This document shows positions 1 through 6,419 of a stretch of DNA of 14,343 nt, one piece after another. The notes under the pieces were generated by a model. It was not told the DNA's origin, did not search any database, and saw only the letters and a list, made by a program, of their open reading frames with translations. How positions within the stretch are numbered: position 1 is the first letter of the stretch; each line of letters begins with the position of its first letter. The translations under genes and the position numbers were made by a program. Source of the stretch: Pseudomonadales bacterium (GTDB lineage: Bacteria > Pseudomonadota > Gammaproteobacteria > Pseudomonadales > UBA3067); NCBI GenBank assembly GCA_016763235.1, contig JAESUE010000146.1, positions 1 to 14,343 of the forward strand, read 5' to 3'.

Positions 1-107
1 AGCGTTCAAATTTGAGCAGAACAAGGCAAGAAATGTGAGTTTATATGGTTAAATAATCATTTCTTAACGCCGTTATGCGCGAATTTTGGCGTGAACTGAA
101 TAGTTAC
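1..107 (-). repeat. MITE-like repeat, copy 1 (cut by window edge)
   Basis: This is the terminal part of the dispersed repeat that is complete at 3489-3628, in the opposite orientation. It ends with CTGAATAGTTAC at 96-107. It shares with the other copies the palindrome TCAAATTTGA (6-15), a stretch like ATGTGAGTTTATATGG, and the block TTAACGCCGTTATGCGCG. The other terminus must lie left of position 1, so the target duplication cannot be checked; the right flank is GTAGGCTG. It has no coding capacity. It sits just downstream of the TRAP binding-protein gene on that gene's strand. Confidence 0.8.
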
Positions 108-131
108 GTAGGCTGCTTAATATATCGTAGT

Positions 132-1247
132 CTACAATTCTCTCGCATTATAATAAGCATGCTCAGAAATACGGTGATAAGCCTTCACATTTTCCATAAA
201 TTGAAACGCTGAATCATACACTCTTTGTGTCATCGCATCGGATGCAGCGGCTTCTTTCGCTACTTCGTCGGATGTATCGTGTAGTTTTCTTAGTACATCA
301 TCTGGCAGCTTTCGCAATTCTACTTTGTGTTCTTCGACGAGTGTTTTTAGTGCGGCGTTATTGCGGGCGGTATATTCGTCGAGCATATTTTGATTAACGG
401 CGCGTGCGGCGTGCGTAATGATGGCTTGTAGGTCTTCGGGAAGGCTGTTGAACTTGTCTTTATTGATGGTGAACTCCAGCATGGAGCCGGGTTCGTGCCA
501 ACCGGGATAATAATAGTATTTGGCGGCTTTGTATAAACCGAAGCCCAAATCGTTGTAAGGGCCGACCCATTCTGTTGCATCGATGGTGCCAGTTTGCAGG
601 GCGGTGAACAGTTCGCCGCCGGGAAGTAAAACAGGAATGCCGCCGAGTTTTTTGAAGACTTCTCCGCCCAAGCCTGGGATGCGCATTTTCAGGCCTTTGA
701 TGTCTTCGAGCGAGTTAATTTCTTTGTTAAACCAGCCCGCCATTTGGACGCCAGTGTTGCCGCCGGAAAAGGGGATAAGGTTAAACGGGGCGTAGAGTTC
801 CCGCCATAGTTCGAGGCCGCCGCCGTAGTGAATCCAGGCGTTAATCTCTTGGGCGTTCATGCCGAAGGGGATGGCGGTGAAAAACTGAGCAGCGGGGCTT
901 TTACCTTTCCAGTAGTAGGGGCCGCTGTGCCCCATTTCTGCGGCTCCTCCGGAGACGGCATCAAATACTTCCAGTGCCGGAACCAGTTCTCCAGCACCGT
1001 ATACGCGAATATCCAGGCGTCCGTTGCTCATGTCTTTGACTATGCGGGCGAAGCGCTCGGGTGCGGTGCCTAAGCCGGGGAAGTTTTTAGGCCAGGAGGT
1101 GACGAGTTTCCATTTGAATGTTTGTGACGGTGTTGCTGCAGCCGATTTTTGATCGTCACAGTTTTGTTGGTTTTGTTGGCCACAGGCGCTGAGTGTGGCG
1201 CCAGCGGCACCAATGCCGAGGGCGGTAATGAAGTTTCTGCGTTTCAT
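132..1247 (-). CDS. TRAP transporter substrate-binding protein, TakP-like (DctP family)
   Basis: Predicted extracytoplasmic solute receptor of a TRAP transporter, 371 residues. The N-terminus has a twin-arginine-like start (MKRRNFI), a short hydrophobic stretch and a lipobox LSAC with Cys22, so it is probably a lipid-anchored protein. The mature part matches the 2-oxoacid (TakP) branch of the family. Visible landmarks are Gln168 in VQMAGW, Arg189 in KMRIPG, Trp227 in ATEWVGPYND and the segment YYYYPGWHEPG (about 244-254); in TakP the equivalent Gln, Arg and Trp contact the carboxylate and sodium ion. Binding of pyruvate or another 2-oxoacid is inferred from family likeness, not proven. It lies 28 bp after uvrD, and a weak GGA about 9 nt before the ATG could serve as ribosome binding site. 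No DctQ/DctM membrane genes are in the window; they could lie beyond the left edge, past a repeat copy. Confidence 0.88.
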   Translation of the reverse strand: MKRRNFITALGIGAAGATLSACGQQNQQNCDDQKSAAATPSQTFKWKLVTSWPKNFPGLGTAPERFARIVKDMSNGRLDIRVYGAGELVPALEVFDAVSGGAAEMGHSGPYYWKGKSPAAQFFTAIPFGMNAQEINAWIHYGGGLELWRELYAPFNLIPFSGGNTGVQMAGWFNKEINSLEDIKGLKMRIPGLGGEVFKKLGGIPVLLPGGELFTALQTGTIDATEWVGPYNDLGFGLYKAAKYYYYPGWHEPGSMLEFTINKDKFNSLPEDLQAIITHAARAVNQNMLDEYTARNNAALKTLVEEHKVELRKLPDDVLRKLHDTSDEVAKEAAASDAMTQRVYDSAFQFMENVKAYHRISEHAYYNAREL

Positions 1248-1275
1248 GTATAAGAGTCCGTTTATTTTTTGGGCG

Positions 1276-3471
1276 TTAAATTGCTTCCAAGCGTGCGTAT
1301 TGTAGTACCAGCCACTTGCTGCCAGCGTGTTTGAAGTTTACCTGCACGCGGGCATTGCTTCCCCTGCCTTCGTAACTTAATACCGCACCCTCACCGAATT
1401 TAGGGTGTAATACCATCTGCCCCAAGGCAAATGGTGCTTGAGAGTCCCCTGCATTGCCACTATTCAGGGAATCGGAGAAGGATATTGTGGAATACTCTGA
1501 GGACGCTATGCTTGGGCGGGAAACTGAAATAGTTTCTTGCAGGTTTTGGGTCAGGTTCTGTGGGATTTCTCTGAGAAAGCGAGAAGGTGGATTGCGTTTT
1601 TCTTCCCCATAAAGGCGGCGGCTGTCAGCGCGGGTGATGTAAAGTTCTTTTTCGGCGCGGGTGATGCCGACGTAACAGAGGCGGCGTTCTTCTTGGAGTA
1701 GCTGCTGGTCTTCACGGGCCCTTTGGCCGGGGAAGATGCCTTCTTCGAAACCCGTCAGGTAAACCACGGGGAATTCCAGCCCTTTGGATGCATGCATGGT
1801 CATTAAATGCACCGCAGGGCCATCCTTTGTACTGCCTCGTTCGCCCATCTCTAGGGAAACGTGGTCAAGGAATTGGGCGGTGGCATCGAGTTCTTCATCT
1901 ACCTGTTCGAATTGTTCACAGGCGGCGACGAGTTCGCGTAAGTTTTCGATACGGCCTTGCCCAACCTCGCCTTCTTTTTCATAAAGTTGAATAAGCCCGC
2001 TGGATTCAATAATGCGTTCGAATTTATCCCCCAGAGCAAGGGGGCTGAGATCAGTATCAAGTTGATTAAGCTGTTTATAAAATGCGCTGAGTGTGGTGCT
2101 GGCGCGGCCTTTTAGCGCATTTTCACTGAGTAGCTTGTTTAAAGCCTGCCAGAGAGATAGTTTATGACTGTGGGCGGTATCAACGATGGTTTCGATGGTT
2201 TTGGCACCGATGCCCCGTGGTGGGGTGTTGATAATACGCAGAAAAGAGCTGTCGTCGTCGCGATGGGTGACCAGTTTCAAATAAGCCAGTGCGTTTTTTA
2301 TTTCAGCGCGCTCAAAGAAACGCAGGCCGCCGTAGATGCGATAGGGGATTTGCTCCCTGACTAGGGCTTCTTCCAAAGCTCGCGATTGGGCGTTAGAGCG
2401 GTAGAGCATGGCAAAATCGTCGGGCGCGTAACCATTGCTGAGTTTGCTTTGAATATTGGCGGCAATAAAGCGGGCTTCTTCTGTTTCATTAAAACCGGAA
2501 AAGAGCTGAATGGGTTCGCCATCACCTTGGTCCGTCCACAGGGTTTTCCCCAGGCGGTCGGTATTTTTGTCGATAACGGCATTGGCAGCGTTGAGAATAT
2601 TGCTGGTGGAACGGTAGTTTTGTTCTAGGCGGACAACTTGTGCATTTTCAAATTGCTGGTGAAAAAGCTGAATATTTTCAACCTTCGCACCGCGCCAGCC
2701 ATACACCGATTGATCATCATCGCCGACCAGGGTTAGCGAGCTCTGCGGGCTGCAAAGCATGCGTAACCAAGCATATTGCACGGTATTGGTATCTTGGAAT
2801 TCGTCGACTAATATATGCCGAAAGCGTTGGTGATAGTGTCTGAGGATGTCGGGGGAGTTTAACCATAACTCGTGACTGCGCAGCAGTAATTCAGCGAAGT
2901 CTACCAGGCCGGCACGTTGACATTGCTCTTCATAATGGCGATAAATACGTAACCAGGTTTCCTCTACGGGAGATAGCGCGGCGATGTGTTGTGGTCGCAA
3001 GCCTTCGTCTTTTTGTTTGTTGATATAATGCTGGGCTTGTTTTGGCGGCCAGCGTTTATCATCAAGCTGTAGGGCTTTAAGTGCCTGCTTTACCAGACGA
3101 AGTTGATCGTCGGAGTCAATAATCTGAAAACCTTCAGGAAGCCTTGCAGCGGCATGGTGATGGCGCAAAAAACGAAAGGACAGCCCGTGAAAAGTGCCTA
3201 TCCACAAGGGGCGCGTATTAATGCCGGTAAGGTCTTCTACCCGTTTGCGCATTTCGCTAGCGGCTTTATTGGTGAATGTAACCGCCAATATTTCGTGAGG
3301 CCGAGCGCCCTCTTGAAGGAGGTGGGCTATGCGATGCACCAGCACGCGAGTTTTTCCGCTGCCTGCGCCAGCAAGCACCAGTAGGCGGGGTTGTTCGGCA
3401 ATAACGGCTTCTTGTTGAGCGGGGTTGAGACCTGAAAGCAGACCAGGCTTTTGAGCCATAATAGTAACCAT
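1276..3471 (-). CDS. uvrD: ATP-dependent DNA helicase II (UvrD/Rep superfamily 1)
   Basis: 3'-to-5' SF1A helicase that unwinds DNA in nucleotide excision repair and mismatch repair and strips proteins from DNA. All family motifs are visible in 731 residues: Walker A GAGSGKT (Lys40), motif Ia TFTNKAASEM, Walker B VDEFQDTN, motif III GDDDQSVYGWRGA, motif IV QNYRST, motif V TMHASKGLEFPVVYL and motif VI CYVGITRAEKEL. The C-terminus (about 683-731, VLHPKFGEGAVL onward) is the Tudor-like domain that in PcrA/UvrD contacts RNA polymerase. The length is normal for UvrD. The start is uncertain: ATG at 3471 or the in-frame ATG at 3459 (MAQKPG); neither has a clear Shine-Dalgarno. A repeat element with its target duplication begins 9 bp upstream of the first ATG, so the promoter and leader may have been altered. 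Confidence 0.96.
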   Translation of the reverse strand: MVTIMAQKPGLLSGLNPAQQEAVIAEQPRLLVLAGAGSGKTRVLVHRIAHLLQEGARPHEILAVTFTNKAASEMRKRVEDLTGINTRPLWIGTFHGLSFRFLRHHHAAARLPEGFQIIDSDDQLRLVKQALKALQLDDKRWPPKQAQHYINKQKDEGLRPQHIAALSPVEETWLRIYRHYEEQCQRAGLVDFAELLLRSHELWLNSPDILRHYHQRFRHILVDEFQDTNTVQYAWLRMLCSPQSSLTLVGDDDQSVYGWRGAKVENIQLFHQQFENAQVVRLEQNYRSTSNILNAANAVIDKNTDRLGKTLWTDQGDGEPIQLFSGFNETEEARFIAANIQSKLSNGYAPDDFAMLYRSNAQSRALEEALVREQIPYRIYGGLRFFERAEIKNALAYLKLVTHRDDDSSFLRIINTPPRGIGAKTIETIVDTAHSHKLSLWQALNKLLSENALKGRASTTLSAFYKQLNQLDTDLSPLALGDKFERIIESSGLIQLYEKEGEVGQGRIENLRELVAACEQFEQVDEELDATAQFLDHVSLEMGERGSTKDGPAVHLMTMHASKGLEFPVVYLTGFEEGIFPGQRAREDQQLLQEERRLCYVGITRAEKELYITRADSRRLYGEEKRNPPSRFLREIPQNLTQNLQETISVSRPSIASSEYSTISFSDSLNSGNAGDSQAPFALGQMVLHPKFGEGAVLSYEGRGSNARVQVNFKHAGSKWLVLQYARLEAI

Positions 3472-3480
3472 ATAGGTATT

Positions 3481-3636
3481 GATAAATGGTAACTATTCAG
3501 CTCACGCCTAAATTTGCGCATAATGGCGTTAAAAATGATCATTTAACCATATAAACTCACATTTTCTGCCTTGTTCTGCTCAAATTTGAATGCAATCTGA
3601 GCAGTTACAGGGTTCGCTGAATAGTTACGATAAATG
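3481..3636. repeat. 8-bp target site duplication GATAAATG flanking MITE copy 2
   Basis: GATAAATG occurs at 3481-3488 directly before the element and again at 3629-3636 directly after it. The match is exact and does not extend (T before the left copy; C after the right copy, where the element's G follows the left). This fixes the element boundaries and shows it arrived by transposition. Eight bases is the length typical of IS66-family (and ISL3-family) duplications. Confidence 0.9.
3489..3628 (+). mobile_element. MITE-like element, copy 2 (complete, 140 bp)
   Basis: Non-coding 140-bp element with perfect 13-bp inverted ends GTAACTATTCAGC (3489-3501) and GCTGAATAGTTAC (3616-3628), and an exact 8-bp target duplication. 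Internal marks are the 12-bp palindrome AAATGATCATTT, the palindrome TCAAATTTGA (3580-3589), and a second end-like motif CTGAGCAGTTAC (3597-3608) set 20 bp inside the right end. No transposase is encoded, so it would have to be moved in trans. GTAA-starting ends with 8-bp duplications are a known property of IS66-family elements; assigning this repeat to IS66 is inference. It sits between the uvrD start codon and a degraded region. Confidence 0.9.
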
Positions 3637-3647
3637 CTGCATCGTAA

Positions 3648-3806
3648 CATTTTTTTGAAGGGAAGCTGTTTGTAAATAGGGTGATTTTATTTCCTGCTGA
3701 ATATAAGCCACCACTTTTTGGTGATAGAACGTTGCGTACTTTAAACTACGCTGGGTTATTAGGGTTACCTGCAGTTATCGAAATCCCAATGGTTATGGGT
3801 AGATAG
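3648..3806 (+). pseudogene. Possible coding remnant, unrecognised
   Basis: An open stretch of about 52 codons, ending at TAG 3804-3806, has a plausible amino-acid texture: ILFPAEYKPPLFGDRT followed by LLGLPAVIEIPMVMGR. No credible start with a ribosome binding site is seen; GTG at 3681 is the only reasonable in-frame candidate. The GLPAV...P pattern is loosely like the C-terminal part of amidase-signature enzymes, but this is too short to call. It lies between MITE copy 2 and the broken glycosyltransferase, a region already showing gene decay, so a gene fragment is a reasonable reading. It may equally be non-coding. Confidence 0.2.
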
Positions 3807-3842
3807 TGGGCAACCATCGAATATATAAATAGGCACATTTAA

Positions 3843-4459
3843 ATGTCAAAATTAGTTTCGGTTATTATTGCTAACTATAACTATGCTGATTTTCTCGCGG
3901 AATCTATTCGCCCAGCACAGGCGCAGACATATGCCAATATCGAAATTATCTACATAGATGATGGGTCAACAGATAGCAGCCTCGAGATCGCGAAGCAATT
4001 TGATGTCACTATACTGGCCCAAAAAAACCAAGGAGTGTGCGCGGCTAGAAACAATGCGGTGAGATTTTCCTGGATGCAGACGATATCTTGATGCCAGCAG
4101 CGATAGAACATTTATACAAGATAATGGAGGGCTCTGAATCTGATATTGGTTATATCTACGCACAGATGGAGTACTTTGGCCACAAAACAGGGCTTTTTCC
4201 ATCTCAGGAATTCTGCCCAAAAGCACTGGCAAAAGGAAACTATATTTCGGTAACCTGCCTTTTTAATAAAGCCAAATTTTTAGAGATAGGTGGCTTTGAC
4301 CGAGGGCTTGTCGCTAGAGAAGATTGGGAGTTATTTATTCGTTTTTGGCACCAAGGCGTTAAGGGGGAATTATTGTCTGAGCCTATATTGAAATGCCGAA
4401 AGCATAAGGAGGCCAATAAAATTCGCTTTAATACTCAGAAGTACCTTGTTGAAACGTAA
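3843..4459 (+). pseudogene. Family 2 glycosyltransferase, frameshifted and truncated
   Basis: Remnant of a GT-A fold family 2 glycosyltransferase, which would transfer a sugar from a nucleotide-sugar donor to a cell-surface glycan. The first frame (from ATG 3843) begins MSKLVSVIIANYNYADFL and carries YIDDGSTDSS and the NQGVCAARNNAVR segment. The reading then jumps frame between about 4064 and 4067: the conserved FLDADDIL (from 4067) is only readable two bases out of register. The usual residues between the ARN motif and FLDADD (about 8 in relatives) are missing, so a small deletion of 3n+1 bases is the likely cause. The second frame continues with GGFDRGLVAREDWELFIRF, the typical acceptor-side motif. 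The gene then runs into MITE copy 3, whose first bases (G-TAA) provide the stop at 4457-4459. Both lesions argue for a dead gene. Confidence 0.85.
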
Positions 4460-4596
4460 CTACTCAGCTCACGCTCAAATTCGTGCATAACAGCGTTAAA
4501 AAGTGATTATTTATACTTATAAACTCACATTTTTCGCCTTGTTTTGCCCAAATTTGAACGCAATCTGAGCAGTTACAGAGTTCGCTGAGTAGTTAC
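4456..4596 (+). mobile_element. MITE-like element, copy 3 (complete ends, no target duplication)
   Basis: 141-bp relative of the element at 3489-3628, same orientation. Its ends are GTAACTACTCAGC (4456-4468) and GCTGAGTAGTTAC (4584-4596): both differ from copy 2 by the same base pair, so the two ends still match each other. The inner end-like motif CTGAGCAGTTAC is kept (4565-4576). The flanks GTTGAAAC and TTTTTCCC do not match, so no target duplication is present. That fits a later deletion or recombination at this copy rather than a clean insertion. It truncates the glycosyltransferase remnant on its left. To its right, 4597-4721 is AT-rich non-coding DNA downstream of aceF with no convincing terminator. 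Confidence 0.88.
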
Positions 4597-4721
4597 TTTT
4601 TCCCTTTAGCAGAAACTTGATACTGCTCCGAAAAAATCTAATATACAGTGTTTAATAGTACAATATTTACGGTAAAGCTTCCTGAAAAAGCATAAACAGG
4701 CCACTATTTATCCTATTTTCG

Positions 4722-6344
4722 TCATAAAACCAAACTACGAATATCAGATAAGTACCCTGACAGGGTTTGCGTAAAGCGTGCTCCTGCCGCACCATCAATA
4801 ACTCGGTGATCGTAGGACAAGCTTAACGGCAACCATAACCTTGGGTGTAGTTCACTGTTTATATACGTGGGGCGTAGCTCGCTTTTTGATACACCTAAAA
4901 TTGCGACTTCGGGCCAATTTACAATGGGTGTGAATTTTGTTCCACCTAAACCTCCCAATGATGAAATCGAAAAACTAGCACCTTGCATTTCTGCTGGTTT
5001 CAACTTTTTATTTCGTGCTTTTTCAGCTAACGAAATAATCTCAATGGCAATTTCTTTCACACCTTTTTTGTCGGCATCTTTTACTACCGGCACTACCAAG
5101 CCATTCGGTGTTTCAACGGCGATACCAATATGAAAATATTGTTTTCGTATTAGATTTTCGCCCGAATTATCAAGCGAACTATTAAAGTCTGGGTGCTTTT
5201 TCAATGCCGCGACGGATGCTTTTACTAAAAATGCCAGTAATGTTAATTTGTAACCTTCCGCTTTTGCTGTATTTGCCTGAGCGCGTCGAAAACCTTCTAG
5301 GTCGGTAATATCTGCGTCATCAAATTGCGTTACTTGTGGAATCGTATTCCAGCTTCGCAATAAGTTTTTGGCGCTAATTTTCTGGATACGGCTACGAGGT
5401 ATCTGTTCTGTTTCACCAAAACGACCAAAATCAATTTCAGGCAAGGGCTCAGCCGCGCCCAGCATACCGCTAACTTTTGGTACTTCTGATAGCCGCTCTT
5501 TGGTAAAAGCCATTAAATCTTCTTTGAGAATGCGCCCCTTTGCCCCAGAGCCATGTACTTTTGAAACATCTATACCAAACTCTCTGGCTATTCGCCGAAC
5601 AGCAGGGCCAGCGTGTACAGACTCGGCACGTATACTCAAGACTGGGCTAGGTATCGGCCCGCTCGCTGCTTTAGAGGCAGTCGGTATAACATCGGAGGGA
5701 GGGTTTTTTTCTATCGTAGTATTATTTTCACTTACGGTGGGTGAACTTAAGGTAGAAAACGATTCAACTTCTATTTCTGCAAGCTTGTCACCCTGCTTAA
5801 GCTTATCGCCAATTTTCACCCAGATCTTTTGGATTTTCCCGGTTTTCGGAGAAGGCACTTCCATACTGGCTTTATCTGATTCTAATACGGCAATACTTTC
5901 TTCAATATTTATTTCTTTGCCTTCTTGTATTAACTCAATAACTTCGGCGCTGTCGGTGCCAATATCCGGCACGATAACAGAAATAATCGAGATGCTTTTA
6001 TTTCCCTCTTTCTCATTTTTTTCTTCGGTATTTGGTGTTGGATTTTCAGGTAAATCGGCACTGGCTGGGGTTTCTTTAGTTGCTTCTTTTGCATGAATAT
6101 CTGCCCCAGCTTCTGCCAAACTTAGCAGCACATCTCCCTGACTCACTTTATCACCCACTTTAATAAGCAGCGCCTCTACCTTGCCCGAATGAGAAGCAGG
6201 CACTTCGATGGTGGCCTTATCTGATTCCATCACGGCAACAATATCATCAAGTTGTAATTCATCACCCACTCTGACATTAATCTCGATGACTTCAACAGGG
6301 CCATCAACACCCATATCAGGTACTAGTACTGGCTGAACGGACAT
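4722..6344 (-). CDS. aceF: Pyruvate dehydrogenase complex E2, dihydrolipoamide acetyltransferase
   Basis: Core subunit of the pyruvate dehydrogenase complex; it carries the acetyl group on lipoyl arms and passes it to CoA. In 540 residues there are two lipoyl domains with modified lysines Lys43 (ESDKATIEV) and Lys158 (ESDKASMEV), each followed by a flexible Pro/Glu/Ser/Ala linker. A peripheral subunit-binding domain spans about 245-280 (AGPAVRRIAREFGI...HGSGAKGRI). The catalytic domain ends with DHRVIDGAAGARF, giving active-site His513 and Asp517. Two lipoyl domains is fewer than the three of E. coli and like Pseudomonas. The start is well supported by GAAGGG (6353-6358), 8 nt before the ATG. 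It follows aceE by 75 bp and is almost certainly co-transcribed with it. No lpd gene follows; the next sequence is the repeat region. Confidence 0.97.
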   Translation of the reverse strand: MSVQPVLVPDMGVDGPVEVIEINVRVGDELQLDDIVAVMESDKATIEVPASHSGKVEALLIKVGDKVSQGDVLLSLAEAGADIHAKEATKETPASADLPENPTPNTEEKNEKEGNKSISIISVIVPDIGTDSAEVIELIQEGKEINIEESIAVLESDKASMEVPSPKTGKIQKIWVKIGDKLKQGDKLAEIEVESFSTLSSPTVSENNTTIEKNPPSDVIPTASKAASGPIPSPVLSIRAESVHAGPAVRRIAREFGIDVSKVHGSGAKGRILKEDLMAFTKERLSEVPKVSGMLGAAEPLPEIDFGRFGETEQIPRSRIQKISAKNLLRSWNTIPQVTQFDDADITDLEGFRRAQANTAKAEGYKLTLLAFLVKASVAALKKHPDFNSSLDNSGENLIRKQYFHIGIAVETPNGLVVPVVKDADKKGVKEIAIEIISLAEKARNKKLKPAEMQGASFSISSLGGLGGTKFTPIVNWPEVAILGVSKSELRPTYINSELHPRLWLPLSLSYDHRVIDGAAGARFTQTLSGYLSDIRSLVL

Positions 6345-6419
6345 GATGTTTTCCCTTCTATTCGATTTGCTGGGTGAGATTTACGCATATAATTTTCCCT
6401 CATACAGATACGGGCACCA

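Noticed and set aside
3327..3542. A short minus-strand frame starting inside MITE copy 2 and running into uvrD
   Set aside because: It overlaps the well-supported uvrD N-terminus in another frame and has no recognisable motif.
1..3628. uvrD and the TRAP receptor as cargo of a composite transposon between inverted copies 1 and 2
   Set aside because: Copy 2 has its own perfect 8-bp duplication, showing it inserted alone, and no transposase is present.
3489..3628. The repeat as an ERIC or REP element
   Set aside because: The sequence does not resemble the ERIC consensus I know, and transposon-type ends with a target duplication fit better.
3481..4604. The glycosyltransferase segment as a unit carried between direct copies 2 and 3
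   Set aside because: The outer flanks (GATAAATG and TTTTTCCC) do not match, so there is no target duplication for a joint unit.
5368..6096. A 242-codon open frame on the plus strand opposite aceF
   Set aside because: It is antisense to the lipoyl domains, linkers and subunit-binding region of aceF, has a Ser/Leu-rich composition expected from such a shadow, and shows no domain.
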